Made by a program: the position numbers and the translations under genes
Notes under the pieces: model-generated
What the model saw: the letters and a program-made list of their open reading frames with translations, nothing else
Databases searched by the model: none
Told to the model about the DNA's origin: nothing
In this document: positions 1 through 7,977 of the stretch, one piece after another
Layout of the letters: each line of letters opens with the position of its first letter
How positions within the stretch are numbered: position 1 is the first letter of the stretch
Origin: Actinomycetota bacterium
GTDB lineage: Bacteria > Actinomycetota > Acidimicrobiia > Acidimicrobiales > Ilumatobacteraceae
Reading direction: 5' to 3'
Assembly (NCBI GenBank): GCA_016871295.1
Contig: VFZD01000004.1
Span: 1-46,043, forward strand
Length of the DNA stretch: 46,043 bases

Positions 1-211
1 TGTTCGAAGATCTTGACCCGCGGTGATACATCACCAATGCGTTCGCATGCGCCTGACTGAACCCGTGGTTTTCGCGCAAAAAAGCGATTTGCTCTTGATA
101 TTTGTCGGTGTTCAGATCTTTTAGTCGCTTCAGCCATGCTGCGGCTTTTTCGCCGTGCTTCTTCTCGATCGCCGCAAAGTGCTTGCTCCGGTCAGAACTT
201 GTATCAGCCAT
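1..211 (-). CDS. DUF4287 domain protein (partial, 3' end off window)
   Basis: The minus strand reads from an ATG at 211 without a stop to the window edge, giving 70 residues beginning MADTSSDRSKHFAAIEKKHG. The segment with HFAAIEKKHG, a WL.RLK core and the closing motif HGFSQAHANALVMYHRG matches what I know of DUF4287, a short helical domain of unknown function common in Actinobacteria. It is often followed by a DUF5655 domain, so the missing C-terminal part may carry one. The start is the first in-frame ATG, 57 bases from the divergent methyltransferase start. No biochemical function can be assigned. Confidence that it is a real gene is high because the match covers the whole visible protein. 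Confidence 0.72.
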   Translation of the reverse strand, partial: MADTSSDRSKHFAAIEKKHGEKAAAWLKRLKDLNTDKYQEQIAFLRENHGFSQAHANALVMYHRGSRSSN

Positions 212-268
212 CAGAAAAGACTAATTGTCGTGCTATCTGTTTTTGGTTTGGAATATAGTGAGACAGCA

Positions 269-1051
269 ATGAATCTTTGGCGTCAAATAAGACCATTGGC
301 GCTGCGTATCTACTATCTGTTCGCCGACGGACCTAGAGCCTTTGAGGCGGCCGAAAATTCGGTGGCTGATCTAAGCAGTGAGTTTTCAGCGCTCTTTTTT
401 CAGCACTCGGGGCGCGTGTGCGATAAGTGGCATCACTATTTGCCGGTTTATGACAGGCTTTTTGGCCCTTTTCGTTCGGCAAGCAAAGAAGGAGCGCCAA
501 TTCGGTTCTTGGAGATTGGGGTTTGGCGCGGGGGGTCGTTAGAGATTTGGCGAAAGTTTTTTGGTGGCTCGGCCGTTATTCATGGCATTGATCGCGATGA
601 GAGTTGTGCAGCGCTGAACACAAGTGATCTGCCTGTACACATTGGTTCTCAAACCGACCAAGATTTTCTCGCAAATGTCGTGAATCAAATGGAAGGTCTC
701 GACATTGTGCTTGATGACGGCAGCCATCGTGCCCGCGATCAGAGGAAAACTTTCGATGTCCTGTTTCCTTTGCTTTCTGACGGCGGATTGTATGTGATCG
801 AAGATACGCACACTTCATATTGGTGGTCTTATGGAGGTGGTTTTCGAAAACCAGGAACTGCAATTGAAATGGCAAAGTCGCTAGTCGATGGCATGCACAG
901 CTGGTATCACCGATTTCCCGTCAAGAGAAAAATGTGGGCAAAAACCGATGTAAATGCTGTTCACTTTTTTGATTCGATCATTGCAATCGAGAAGAAACGA
1001 CGCATACCACCGGTTCGAAGCAATCGCGGTGTTGATCCATTTGGCGCCTAA
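269..1051 (+). CDS. Class I SAM-dependent methyltransferase (MycE-like)
   Basis: About 260 residues from the ATG at 269; an earlier in-frame start at 155 would run through the divergent DUF4287 gene and is less likely. The middle shows a Rossmann methyltransferase core: FLEIGVWRGGSLEIW is motif I (SAM binding), VIHGIDRD gives the acidic residue at the end of strand 2, and LDIVLDDGSH followed by FPLLSDGGLYVIEDTHTSY resembles the metal-binding region of macrolide sugar O-methyltransferases such as MycE. Proteins of this type also occur in cell-surface glycan clusters. The substrate is not predictable. The DNA is clearly AT-richer than the genes to the right and uses codons such as aat, ttt and tat more freely, which suggests acquisition by transfer or the end of a variable glycan region. 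Confidence 0.75.
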   Translation: MNLWRQIRPLALRIYYLFADGPRAFEAAENSVADLSSEFSALFFQHSGRVCDKWHHYLPVYDRLFGPFRSASKEGAPIRFLEIGVWRGGSLEIWRKFFGGSAVIHGIDRDESCAALNTSDLPVHIGSQTDQDFLANVVNQMEGLDIVLDDGSHRARDQRKTFDVLFPLLSDGGLYVIEDTHTSYWWSYGGGFRKPGTAIEMAKSLVDGMHSWYHRFPVKRKMWAKTDVNAVHFFDSIIAIEKKRRIPPVRSNRGVDPFGA

Positions 1052-1053
1052 GA

Positions 1054-1824
1054 TTACGACGCGAGAGAGCCTGAGAAAACCTGCCAGGCGAGAAGCGATT
1101 TAGCGACGAGGCTGAGAATGATGTAGGCCCGCTCGCCGTGCAGGTAGTTCGCCCACTTGCCTTGTGCCTTGTACTGCTTGTATTGCACGATCGCGAAACA
1201 ATTGAACATTATGAACAGTGAGACGACGATTCCGTAGACGAAACCCGGGGTTGTCGATTCGGCCGGTCCTTTCGGCGAAAGAATGTTGACCACGGTTGCG
1301 AGCCACGGCACGATGCCGGCGATGCATCCGAACCAAAACGGCAGCAGGTCGCCGTCACCGGGTGTCGTATATTTTTCTTGCAGCCAGCCAAACAAGATCA
1401 TGCTGACATTGACGCCGGCGACACCCATGAGCGCGATGTAATCGGCGGTGCCGTTGAGTTGCAGAATGACGATGATCATGATCGTCGACGACATCGAATA
1501 TTCGACCCATCTGAAGACATTGATATGGTTCTTCAACCCGGTCGTGTATTTGCCGAACATCGACGGCGAAACGATGAAGAAGTGGAAAAAGGCCGAGAGC
1601 GCCAAAAACGCCGCGACCATGTAGCCAATTTTCAAATTGAACAGGTTGATCGGATCAGAAAAGTTGCCCGTGCCCGGGGCCTCGGTCAAATAGATCGCAT
1701 TCACCGGGAGTTTTGCGTCGTTGGCGAGAAACAAGATCGCGAGAAGCGAAACAAGGTGCAGCACGCCCGCGATCAGATTCAGGCGCTTGACTTTGCCGAC
1801 TTCAGGGTCGAAAGTGAGGTTCAT
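1054..1824 (-). CDS. Heliorhodopsin (HeR-48C12-like)
   Basis: A 256-residue seven-helix retinal protein. I recognise near-identity of pattern with heliorhodopsin HeR-48C12: a first helix with IAGVLHL, FRWVEYSMSSTIMI in helix 3, a long conserved block from MILFGWLQEKYT to PFWFGCIAGIVPW, and YIILSLVAKSLLAWQ in helix 7. From the ATG at 1824 the retinal Schiff-base lysine is K242, the counterion is E108, and the two conserved helix histidines are H23 and H81. A TTG 12 bases upstream is in frame, but GGAG lies six bases before the ATG and decides the start. Heliorhodopsins sit inverted (N-terminus inside), do not pump ions in the members studied, and have slow photocycles, so a sensory or regulatory role is inferred. 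The gene is divergent from a DUF2889 gene, with about 70 bases between. Confidence 0.96.
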   Translation of the reverse strand: MNLTFDPEVGKVKRLNLIAGVLHLVSLLAILFLANDAKLPVNAIYLTEAPGTGNFSDPINLFNLKIGYMVAAFLALSAFFHFFIVSPSMFGKYTTGLKNHINVFRWVEYSMSSTIMIIVILQLNGTADYIALMGVAGVNVSMILFGWLQEKYTTPGDGDLLPFWFGCIAGIVPWLATVVNILSPKGPAESTTPGFVYGIVVSLFIMFNCFAIVQYKQYKAQGKWANYLHGERAYIILSLVAKSLLAWQVFSGSLAS

Positions 1825-1836
1825 CGTGTTCTCCAA

Positions 1837-1894
1837 ACCAATAGAAATTCAGTGAAAACTTCACACTATTACATTTGCAGTTAGCGTAAGTGCA
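1837..1894. promoter_or_regulatory. Divergent promoter region of heliorhodopsin and DUF2889 gene with a short dyad
   Basis: The stretch between the two divergent genes is AT-rich and must hold both promoters. It contains a small inverted repeat, GTGAA-aac-TTCAC, at 1852-1864, which could be an operator. No convincing -35/-10 pair can be fixed by eye. The dyad is short enough to be chance. Confidence 0.3.
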
Positions 1895-2557
1895 ATGTTC
1901 TCCGACAAATTGTTTCTAGTTGACGCTGATTATCCGTTGATTCATACGCGTCAATATCAAGTGCAGGCTTTCCGCATGTCAGCCGAGCGGTTCTTGTTGC
2001 GCGGGGCGGTCGTCGATGAAAAACCGGCGGGTCTGTATATCGAGAACGATCCAGATCCGATTTGGATGCACCACATGATCATCGAACTCGAGATCGTTTA
2101 TCCGTCGTTCTTGATCGAGAAGGCGAGCGTCGAGTTCAAAAATCACCCGCATCTGGGCTGCACCGAGATCACCGATGACTACAAGAAACTCGAGGGCATG
2201 TCGATCGCCCGGGGTTTCAACGCCAAAGTTCGCGAACTGTTCGGCAGTTCGCGCGGTTGCACGCATATCGGGGCGTTGCTTGCGGCGATGGCCCCCGCGG
2301 CGATTCAAACGGGCTGGTCGATGCGGGTCGGTACCGCGGCGGCGGGCGAAGACTCGGCGAAATCGTCACAAGATCTGCAGGAGCAGCGGGTCAAGCAATT
2401 CGCGTCGACGATCAACACCTGCCACATGTGGGATGAAAACGGCGAGCTCGTCGCCAAGGTTCGCGCCGGTGAAGAAGTCGAAATGCCGATGCCCATCGTG
2501 CGCCGCTTGCGCGATCTCGGCCGCGACGAAACCGACTGGCTCGTCAGCCGCGACTAG
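1895..2557 (+). CDS. DUF2889 domain protein
   Basis: A 220-residue soluble protein from the ATG at 1895. The pattern from RGAVVDEKPAGLYIE through MHHMIIELEIVYPSFLIEKA, the HLGCTEI box, ARGFNAKVRELFGSSRGCTHI and the terminal LRDLGRDE segment fits the DUF2889 family. Two conserved cysteines, in HLGCTEI and GCTHIGALLAAMAP, are visible, but no activity is established. It has no signal peptide and no membrane segment. It is transcribed away from the heliorhodopsin gene, so the two share a control region. Whether that reflects co-regulation is unknown. Confidence 0.75.
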   Translation: MFSDKLFLVDADYPLIHTRQYQVQAFRMSAERFLLRGAVVDEKPAGLYIENDPDPIWMHHMIIELEIVYPSFLIEKASVEFKNHPHLGCTEITDDYKKLEGMSIARGFNAKVRELFGSSRGCTHIGALLAAMAPAAIQTGWSMRVGTAAAGEDSAKSSQDLQEQRVKQFASTINTCHMWDENGELVAKVRAGEEVEMPMPIVRRLRDLGRDETDWLVSRD

Positions 2558-2634
2558 CCGATTGTGCCTAGCGCCTGGTGGCGCGAATGGTCAGTCGCAG
2601 CGGCGTTGCCGCAGCCAATTGGATGGGTGAGCAT
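2558..2634. terminator. Possible weak bidirectional terminator between convergent genes
   Basis: The short gap between the DUF2889 gene and the peptidase gene contains the hairpin GCGGC-gtt-GCCGC at 2600-2612. No T-run follows on either strand, so intrinsic termination is only a possibility. Confidence 0.25.
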
Positions 2635-4665
2635 TCATACCCCGAGTTTTTCGGCGAAGAAGTCGAGAATAATTTCGGCGCGTTGCACGCGATGCAGTGG
2701 TGAGCCTGATCGCGACAATTCGTGGGTCTCACCGGGGAACCGATAAAAAGTCACATCTTTTTTCAACAGCCTCAGCGCCATGAACAACTCTTCCGCTTGG
2801 TTGATCGGGCATCGCAAATCGTCTTCACTATGAATTATCAGCATCGGCACATTGATGTTTCGCACATGGCGAATCGGCGACATGAGCATATATTCGGCCT
2901 CGTCCTCCAAGTGATTCGGCCCGTGCTCGACGCGAAACACAGTGCCGATGTCGCTCGTCCACTCCTCAGACAACATGTTGTTCACCGCGCGCTCGCTGCA
3001 AATCGCGCCGAATCTCTCGCCGTGGCAACCAGCCAACATCGTCGCCATGTATCCGCCGTAACTACCTCCGAGCATTCCGACCCGCTTGGCGTCGATGAAC
3101 GGATACTTCGCCAGCGTGCCGTCGAGCACCGCGAGAACATCTTTGACATCGGCGTCGCCCCAGCCAGTGCCGGGGGCAACCGGGTGTTTGCGACCGAGAA
3201 TCGCCTGACCCCAGGCCTGCTCGCGACCGCTCGAACCGCGCGGGTTGCTCATCACGACGACGAATCCCGCGGCGGCCTGCATCTGTGCTTCGTCAAAATA
3301 TGTTTCGCCATATTGCGTGTGCGGTCCGCCGTGCACATTCAGCAACATCGGATATTTCCTTTTCGAGTTAAAGCCGCGCGGCTTCATCATCCACGTGTCG
3401 ATTTCGGCCGGGCCACCCGAGTAAGTTGAACCGCACTTCACGACGAAGTGTTCCCACTTTTGTGGCGGCGACTGTGCGACGAGCGCCGCGCTCAGATTGC
3501 TGAGTCGCTTCTCGCCCGAGCGTTGAAGCACGAACAACTCGGTGAGTTGATCAACTTCACTGGCGACAAAAGCGATCGTCGAGTTCGACTTTCCCGACAC
3601 CGCGCTGAACGATTTGACGACTCTTTTTCCTTTTGTCAACCATCTCGGTGCGGCCTTGCCGCGCGCGTCGACGCGCACGACATGCGCGGTACCCCGATTT
3701 TCGGCATAGGCCACGAGCGTGTTGTTGTCCGTCCAGATCGGGGCGACGGCGCCCGAAGTCGGCGAAAAAGTGCGGTCGAGGCGGCGCGAAACCCACTGGC
3801 GTTTCTTCGTCCGAATCTCGAGCACACCGATGTGATCGTTTTGCGGCGATGTAAGCGGATCATCTGAGCCGACGAACGCCACCCGTGTTCCGTTGGGTGA
3901 AACGCTTGGCGCATAGTAAACGCCCTTTTGATTCGTGAGCGTCGTGATTTCGCCGTCGAGCGTGACGAGATGCAGGTCGGTGGCGAGATCCTCATCCCAA
4001 GTGGCGTGCAGCGCACCACTTGTGACGACACCCGAAGAGTCGGCGAGCCACGATGGCCCCGAGTGCTCGTGCTTTCCTGGTGTCAGGTTGCGCGGGGCCG
4101 CCGTACCGTCGCTCGGCACTATATATACGTGTTGCGGGCGATCGAAGACGAAGTCTTCACCGTTCAAACGCGTGAAAAAAGTCTCGATCTTGCGCGGCGA
4201 CATCCACGACTCGTCGTCTTTGGTGTAGCGCTCGTCCTGTGTGCGCGAGGTGAACGCGATCAACTTGCCGTTGGGCGACCAGCGCACGTTGCCGATGCCG
4301 TCGGGCATGGTCGCGATCGTGCGAATCTCGCCGCTCGATCCGATTGGCATGACATGAAGCGTTGTTTCGCCTTTCTTTTCGCTACGGCCCGAGGTGAAGG
4401 CCAGCCACGAACCGTCGGGTGACCAACTTGGATTTCCGTCACGCTTTTCACCAGCGGTCAGCGGGCGTGATGGTTGTTTGCCAGAGGTCCGGGCCAACCA
4501 AACCTGCGAACGATACTTGTTGGCCTTGAAATCAATACGGGTGACTACATAGGCGATTTGAGACCCGTCGGGTGAAACCGTCGGCGACGACGCACCGATC
4601 TGATTTTCAATTATCTTCTCGGCAATTTGACGATGCTTCGATGTCTGTTCTTCTTCGCTTTTCAT
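2635..4665 (-). CDS. S9 family (prolyl oligopeptidase/acylaminoacyl-type) peptidase
   Basis: A 676-residue serine peptidase with an N-terminal beta-propeller and a C-terminal alpha/beta hydrolase domain. The first ~400 residues hold repeated propeller blades of the form SPDGS.IAYV, SWSPDGSWLAFTS and WSPNGKLIAFTS. The catalytic part has the oxyanion segment VHGGPHTQYGE, the nucleophile elbow GGSYGGYMA (serine about residue 535), the acid in HSEDDLRCP and the histidine in GETHELSR. This layout is that of S9C acylaminoacyl peptidases, which trim short or N-blocked peptides in the cytoplasm; no signal peptide is seen. It starts at an ATG and is divergent from the GH3 gene, with 47 bases between. 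Confidence in the family is very high; the exact substrate is unknown. Confidence 0.95.
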   Translation of the reverse strand: MKSEEEQTSKHRQIAEKIIENQIGASSPTVSPDGSQIAYVVTRIDFKANKYRSQVWLARTSGKQPSRPLTAGEKRDGNPSWSPDGSWLAFTSGRSEKKGETTLHVMPIGSSGEIRTIATMPDGIGNVRWSPNGKLIAFTSRTQDERYTKDDESWMSPRKIETFFTRLNGEDFVFDRPQHVYIVPSDGTAAPRNLTPGKHEHSGPSWLADSSGVVTSGALHATWDEDLATDLHLVTLDGEITTLTNQKGVYYAPSVSPNGTRVAFVGSDDPLTSPQNDHIGVLEIRTKKRQWVSRRLDRTFSPTSGAVAPIWTDNNTLVAYAENRGTAHVVRVDARGKAAPRWLTKGKRVVKSFSAVSGKSNSTIAFVASEVDQLTELFVLQRSGEKRLSNLSAALVAQSPPQKWEHFVVKCGSTYSGGPAEIDTWMMKPRGFNSKRKYPMLLNVHGGPHTQYGETYFDEAQMQAAAGFVVVMSNPRGSSGREQAWGQAILGRKHPVAPGTGWGDADVKDVLAVLDGTLAKYPFIDAKRVGMLGGSYGGYMATMLAGCHGERFGAICSERAVNNMLSEEWTSDIGTVFRVEHGPNHLEDEAEYMLMSPIRHVRNINVPMLIIHSEDDLRCPINQAEELFMALRLLKKDVTFYRFPGETHELSRSGSPLHRVQRAEIILDFFAEKLGV

Positions 4666-4712
4666 CTAGACGACTTTAATCAGCCGAAACAGTTGACCTA
4701 CAGTTGCGCGAT

Positions 4713-7202
4713 ATGAACTCGCGCGTTGGTGCGTGGCTGAGCCAAATGACGCTCGAGGAGAAATGTCGATTGCTGGGCGGGGCGTCGTCGTGGCGCACCC
4801 ATGCGATCGCACGACTTGGTATTCCCGAGATCAAGATGTCCGACGGCCCAAATGGGGTGCGCGGCGAATCGCTGGGACCGGATCGCACGCCGGGTTTAAA
4901 TATTCCGACATCCATCGTCATCGGCGCGTCGTGGGACATCAGCCTGGCCAACCAACTCGGCGTGTTGCTTGGTCGCGAGGCGCGGCGCAAGGCCGTGCAT
5001 GTGGTGCTCGCACCGACGGTGAACCTGCATCGCACGCCGATCGGTGGTCGAACCTTCGAGTGTCTGAGCGAAGACCCCGAACTTTCGGCGCGCATCGCCA
5101 CGGCGATCGTGCTCGGCGTGCAATCGCAAGAGGTCGCCGTGACGGTGAAACACTTCGCCGGCAACGACACCGAGGTTGACCGCATGACGGTCGACGCCCA
5201 AATCGATGAAACCACCTTGCGCGAGTTTTATTTGCGCCCGTTCGAGGCGACGGTGATCGACGCCGGCGCCTGGGGAGTCATGAGCAGTTACAACAAACTG
5301 AACGGCGCGCACGCCGCGAACAACAAAGAACTTTTGCACCAAATTTTGCGCACCGACTGGGGCTTCAACGGATTCGTGGTTTCCGACTGGTTCGGTGCCC
5401 ACGACACCGTCACCTCGTTGCAAGCCGGCCTCGATATCCCGATGCCAGGACCAAAAACCATCTACGGCAAATATCTCTTGCAGGCCGTGCAAGAGAAACG
5501 AGTTACTGAAGACGAGATCGACGAACGGGTTGCGACGGTGTTGCGGTTGATCGAGCGCACCCGCGCCGACGAACGACCCGCATCAAACACCGAACAAACC
5601 GTCGACGACGCGAGCGAGCGGGCGATCGTCCGCGCGGCGGCGGCGGCGGGCACGGTTCTTGCGCGCAACGAGAAAAAGGCCCTGCCAATTCGACCCGACT
5701 CGGTGCGCAAGATCGCCGTGCTTGGCCCGAACGCAAAATCAACCCGAACCCAGGGTGGTGGCTCATCGAGCATGCAGGCGATCGAGACGAGCACGATTCT
5801 TCACGGTCTAGAAGATCGATTCGGTAAATCAAAGATCGAATGGCGACGGGGCACTTCGATCGACAAGTTGGCCCCGATACTCGATGCCGACCAGATGCGC
5901 ACAGCAGAGGGCACGCCCGGTTGGCGCGTCGACTACTACGACCGCGACGAAACCGCGGGCGAACCGCGTCGCCGCGAGATCACATTGCGTTCGGCGCTCT
6001 CGTTTTTCGGCGCCGCCCCGCCCGGCGTCAACGCATACAACTTCACGATCGTGGTTTCGGGTGAGTTCATCCCAGAGACCGACGGCATCCATGATGTTTC
6101 GCTAGTGATCACGGGTATGGGCTCGCTCAGCGTCAACGGCGAAACCATCGTCGACGATCCGCTCGGTCTGCTGCCGCGCGGTCGCGAATATTTCGGTTTC
6201 GGCAGCCAAGAGCAGGTGCACGGCATTCCGATGCGACGCGGAGTTCCCGTGAAATTCGAAGCGCGCATGCGCACTCGCGCCGGCTTCAGCGCGCTGCGGA
6301 TCGGTGTGCGCGCACCAGAAGATCCGCACGAGTTTGAAGCCGCCGTGCAACTCGCGGCGCAGAGCGATGTCGCCGTCGTCGTCGTCGGCACCAACGACGA
6401 GTGGGAGACCGAGGGTCACGATCGCGACACGATCGCATTACCTGGTCATCAAGACGAACTGGTCTCGCGAGTCGCCGCGGCAAACTCGCGCACCATCGTC
6501 GTTGTCAATGCGGGCGCGCCGGTCGCGATGCCGTGGTTCGACGAGGTGAGTGCGGTGCTGATCGGTTTCTTTGGCGGAATGGAGATGGGCCGCGCCATCG
6601 CCGAAATCATCAGTGGCGACACCGACCCCGGTGGCCGCCTGCCGCTCGTGTACCCGAAACGCCTCGAAGATTCGCCGGCGATGCGCGATTATGCGCCGGT
6701 CGATGGCGTGCAGCGATACACCGAGGGCGAGTGGTTCGGTTGGCGCGGTCAGGCGCGCAATGGCGTCCAACCGCTGATCCCATTCGGGCACGGATTGAGT
6801 TACGGCGAGGCGATGTGGGGCGCACCACAAGTTCGAGTCGAAGCCTCGTGGCCACGCTGCACCGTGACCGTGCCGGTGAGTTGCGTGTCATCGCGTGCGG
6901 TAACAGCGGTCGTGCAGTGCTACGCGCGACCGGTTGGCGACACCAACCCGCCGCGACTGGCGGGGTGGACGAAGCATGTGATTGCTGCGGGCTCGCACCG
7001 CGATTTTGTCGTTGACGTGCCGTGGACCGCCTTCCGACGATGGAATCCCGCCAAGCGCGCGTGGCGCATTTCTGGTGGCAAATGGGAAATTCTCGTCGCC
7101 GCTTCGAGCCTCGATGTGCGAGCGACGGTCATCGTCGAGATCGACGAATGCGAATCGGCCCCTTCGCGCGGCTCGGATCAACCACCATTCCGCCCTGCGT
7201 AA
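4713..7202 (+). CDS. Glycoside hydrolase family 3 beta-glycosidase with PA14 domain
   Basis: About 829 residues from the ATG at 4713; a TTG nine bases earlier is an alternative. The N-terminal GH3 barrel shows KMSDGPNGVRG, the substrate-binding KHFAGND and the nucleophile motif GFVVSDWFGAHD (Asp about residue 225). Residues ~395-540 form a PA14-like insert beginning WRVDYYDRDE. The second GH3 domain follows, with VVVVGTNDEWETEGHDRD, whose glutamates include the likely acid/base, then a fibronectin-III-like tail after PFGHGLSYGE. This arrangement is typical of cytoplasmic beta-glucosidases of the BglB/DesR type. No signal peptide is seen, so it probably acts on imported oligosaccharides. Its 3' end overlaps the convergent DUF2256-DUF3253 gene by 74 bases. 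Confidence 0.95.
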   Translation: MNSRVGAWLSQMTLEEKCRLLGGASSWRTHAIARLGIPEIKMSDGPNGVRGESLGPDRTPGLNIPTSIVIGASWDISLANQLGVLLGREARRKAVHVVLAPTVNLHRTPIGGRTFECLSEDPELSARIATAIVLGVQSQEVAVTVKHFAGNDTEVDRMTVDAQIDETTLREFYLRPFEATVIDAGAWGVMSSYNKLNGAHAANNKELLHQILRTDWGFNGFVVSDWFGAHDTVTSLQAGLDIPMPGPKTIYGKYLLQAVQEKRVTEDEIDERVATVLRLIERTRADERPASNTEQTVDDASERAIVRAAAAAGTVLARNEKKALPIRPDSVRKIAVLGPNAKSTRTQGGGSSSMQAIETSTILHGLEDRFGKSKIEWRRGTSIDKLAPILDADQMRTAEGTPGWRVDYYDRDETAGEPRRREITLRSALSFFGAAPPGVNAYNFTIVVSGEFIPETDGIHDVSLVITGMGSLSVNGETIVDDPLGLLPRGREYFGFGSQEQVHGIPMRRGVPVKFEARMRTRAGFSALRIGVRAPEDPHEFEAAVQLAAQSDVAVVVVGTNDEWETEGHDRDTIALPGHQDELVSRVAAANSRTIVVVNAGAPVAMPWFDEVSAVLIGFFGGMEMGRAIAEIISGDTDPGGRLPLVYPKRLEDSPAMRDYAPVDGVQRYTEGEWFGWRGQARNGVQPLIPFGHGLSYGEAMWGAPQVRVEASWPRCTVTVPVSCVSSRAVTAVVQCYARPVGDTNPPRLAGWTKHVIAAGSHRDFVVDVPWTAFRRWNPAKRAWRISGGKWEILVAASSLDVRATVIVEIDECESAPSRGSDQPPFRPA

Positions 7203-7503
7203 TTTCAACTAAACCGCGCGCCACCAATCTTCGCGCCGCCATTCGCGCCGACTCCATCAAGGTCTGCCACTTTTCACCGCCGACATGCCGTGCCGCCTCG
7301 GACGGGCAGATTGACGCGTCGCGGGCACGCGCGGCGAGCAGTGCAAGCATCGCGGTTTCGAGCGCCGTGTCTTCGGCGGTCAACCGTGCAGTGCGACAAC
7401 TGTCCGAACAATATTTGACGGTTTCCCAATTGCGTGCCCACTTCGTCCGCCACTGCATCGTGCGCCCGCAGCGCGCACAAGTTTTTTCGGCTCGCTCAAC
7501 CAC
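7129..7503 (-). CDS. DUF2256-DUF3253 protein
   Basis: A 124-residue protein. The first ~45 residues form a zinc-ribbon-like DUF2256 module (CARCGRTMQWRTKWARNW..., then KYCSDSC, i.e. CxxC and CxxxC). The rest is a DUF3253 winged-helix-like module with MLALLAARARDASICPSE, then RMAARRLVARGLVEITQGG and the terminal KGPIRIR. I chose the GTG at 7503, eight bases after the sufU stop, with AAGG upstream; the longer open frame runs back inside sufU. The gene ends inside the convergent GH3 gene, a 74-base overlap. The position after sufU suggests the same transcript. Function unknown; the zinc-ribbon plus winged-helix pairing would fit nucleic-acid binding. Confidence 0.75.
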   Translation of the reverse strand: MVERAEKTCARCGRTMQWRTKWARNWETVKYCSDSCRTARLTAEDTALETAMLALLAARARDASICPSEAARHVGGEKWQTLMESARMAARRLVARGLVEITQGGMVVDPSRAKGPIRIRRSRR

Positions 7504-7510
7504 GAGCGAC

Positions 7511-7954
7511 TCAACCTTGTGTTGAGTTGAGTCCCTCGAGCAGGGTGTTCCAACCGAGGGTCGCGCATTTGATGCGCACGGGAAACTTGACCACGCCACC
7601 CAGCGCCTCGATATCGCCAAGTTTGATCGACTCGTCGACGGCGCCGTCGTCATCCGAAAGCGTCATCATGTGTTTGAACCGGCGCACCAGCGCCCGAACT
7701 TCGTCGACCGGTCTGCCCTTGATCGCCACGGTCATCATCGATGTCGAACTCTGGCTGATCGAGCAACCCTGGCCCGAGAATTTGACATCGCGAACCACGC
7801 CGTCGGCGATATCCAAGAAGATTCGAATATCATCGCCGCACAGCGGGTTGTTGCCTTCGGTGCAGACGGCGGGCGGCGGCAATTCGCCACGGTTGCGCGG
7901 CGTTCGATAGTGATCGAGAATTATTTCTCGGTAGAGATCTTCGACTCCCGGCAT
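7511..7954 (-). CDS. sufU: Fe-S cluster assembly sulfur-transfer/scaffold protein SufU
   Basis: A 147-residue IscU-fold protein. It keeps the three cysteines and the aspartate that bind zinc in SufU: C39 and D41 in NPLCGDD, C64 in GQGCSIS and C130 in RIKCATLGW. The ~20-residue insertion that separates SufU from IscU is present (GRPVDEVRALVRRFKHMM region). SufU takes persulfide sulfur from SufS through zinc-ligand exchange and hands it to the SufBCD complex. The ATG at 7954 is chosen because MPGVEDLYREIILDHY is the family start and AAAGAG precedes it; upstream sequence is a shadow of sufS. It lies 23 bases after the sufS stop. Confidence 0.95.
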   Translation of the reverse strand: MPGVEDLYREIILDHYRTPRNRGELPPPAVCTEGNNPLCGDDIRIFLDIADGVVRDVKFSGQGCSISQSSTSMMTVAIKGRPVDEVRALVRRFKHMMTLSDDDGAVDESIKLGDIEALGGVVKFPVRIKCATLGWNTLLEGLNSTQG

Positions 7955-7977
7955 TATGGCTCTTTCAAATCCAGTAG

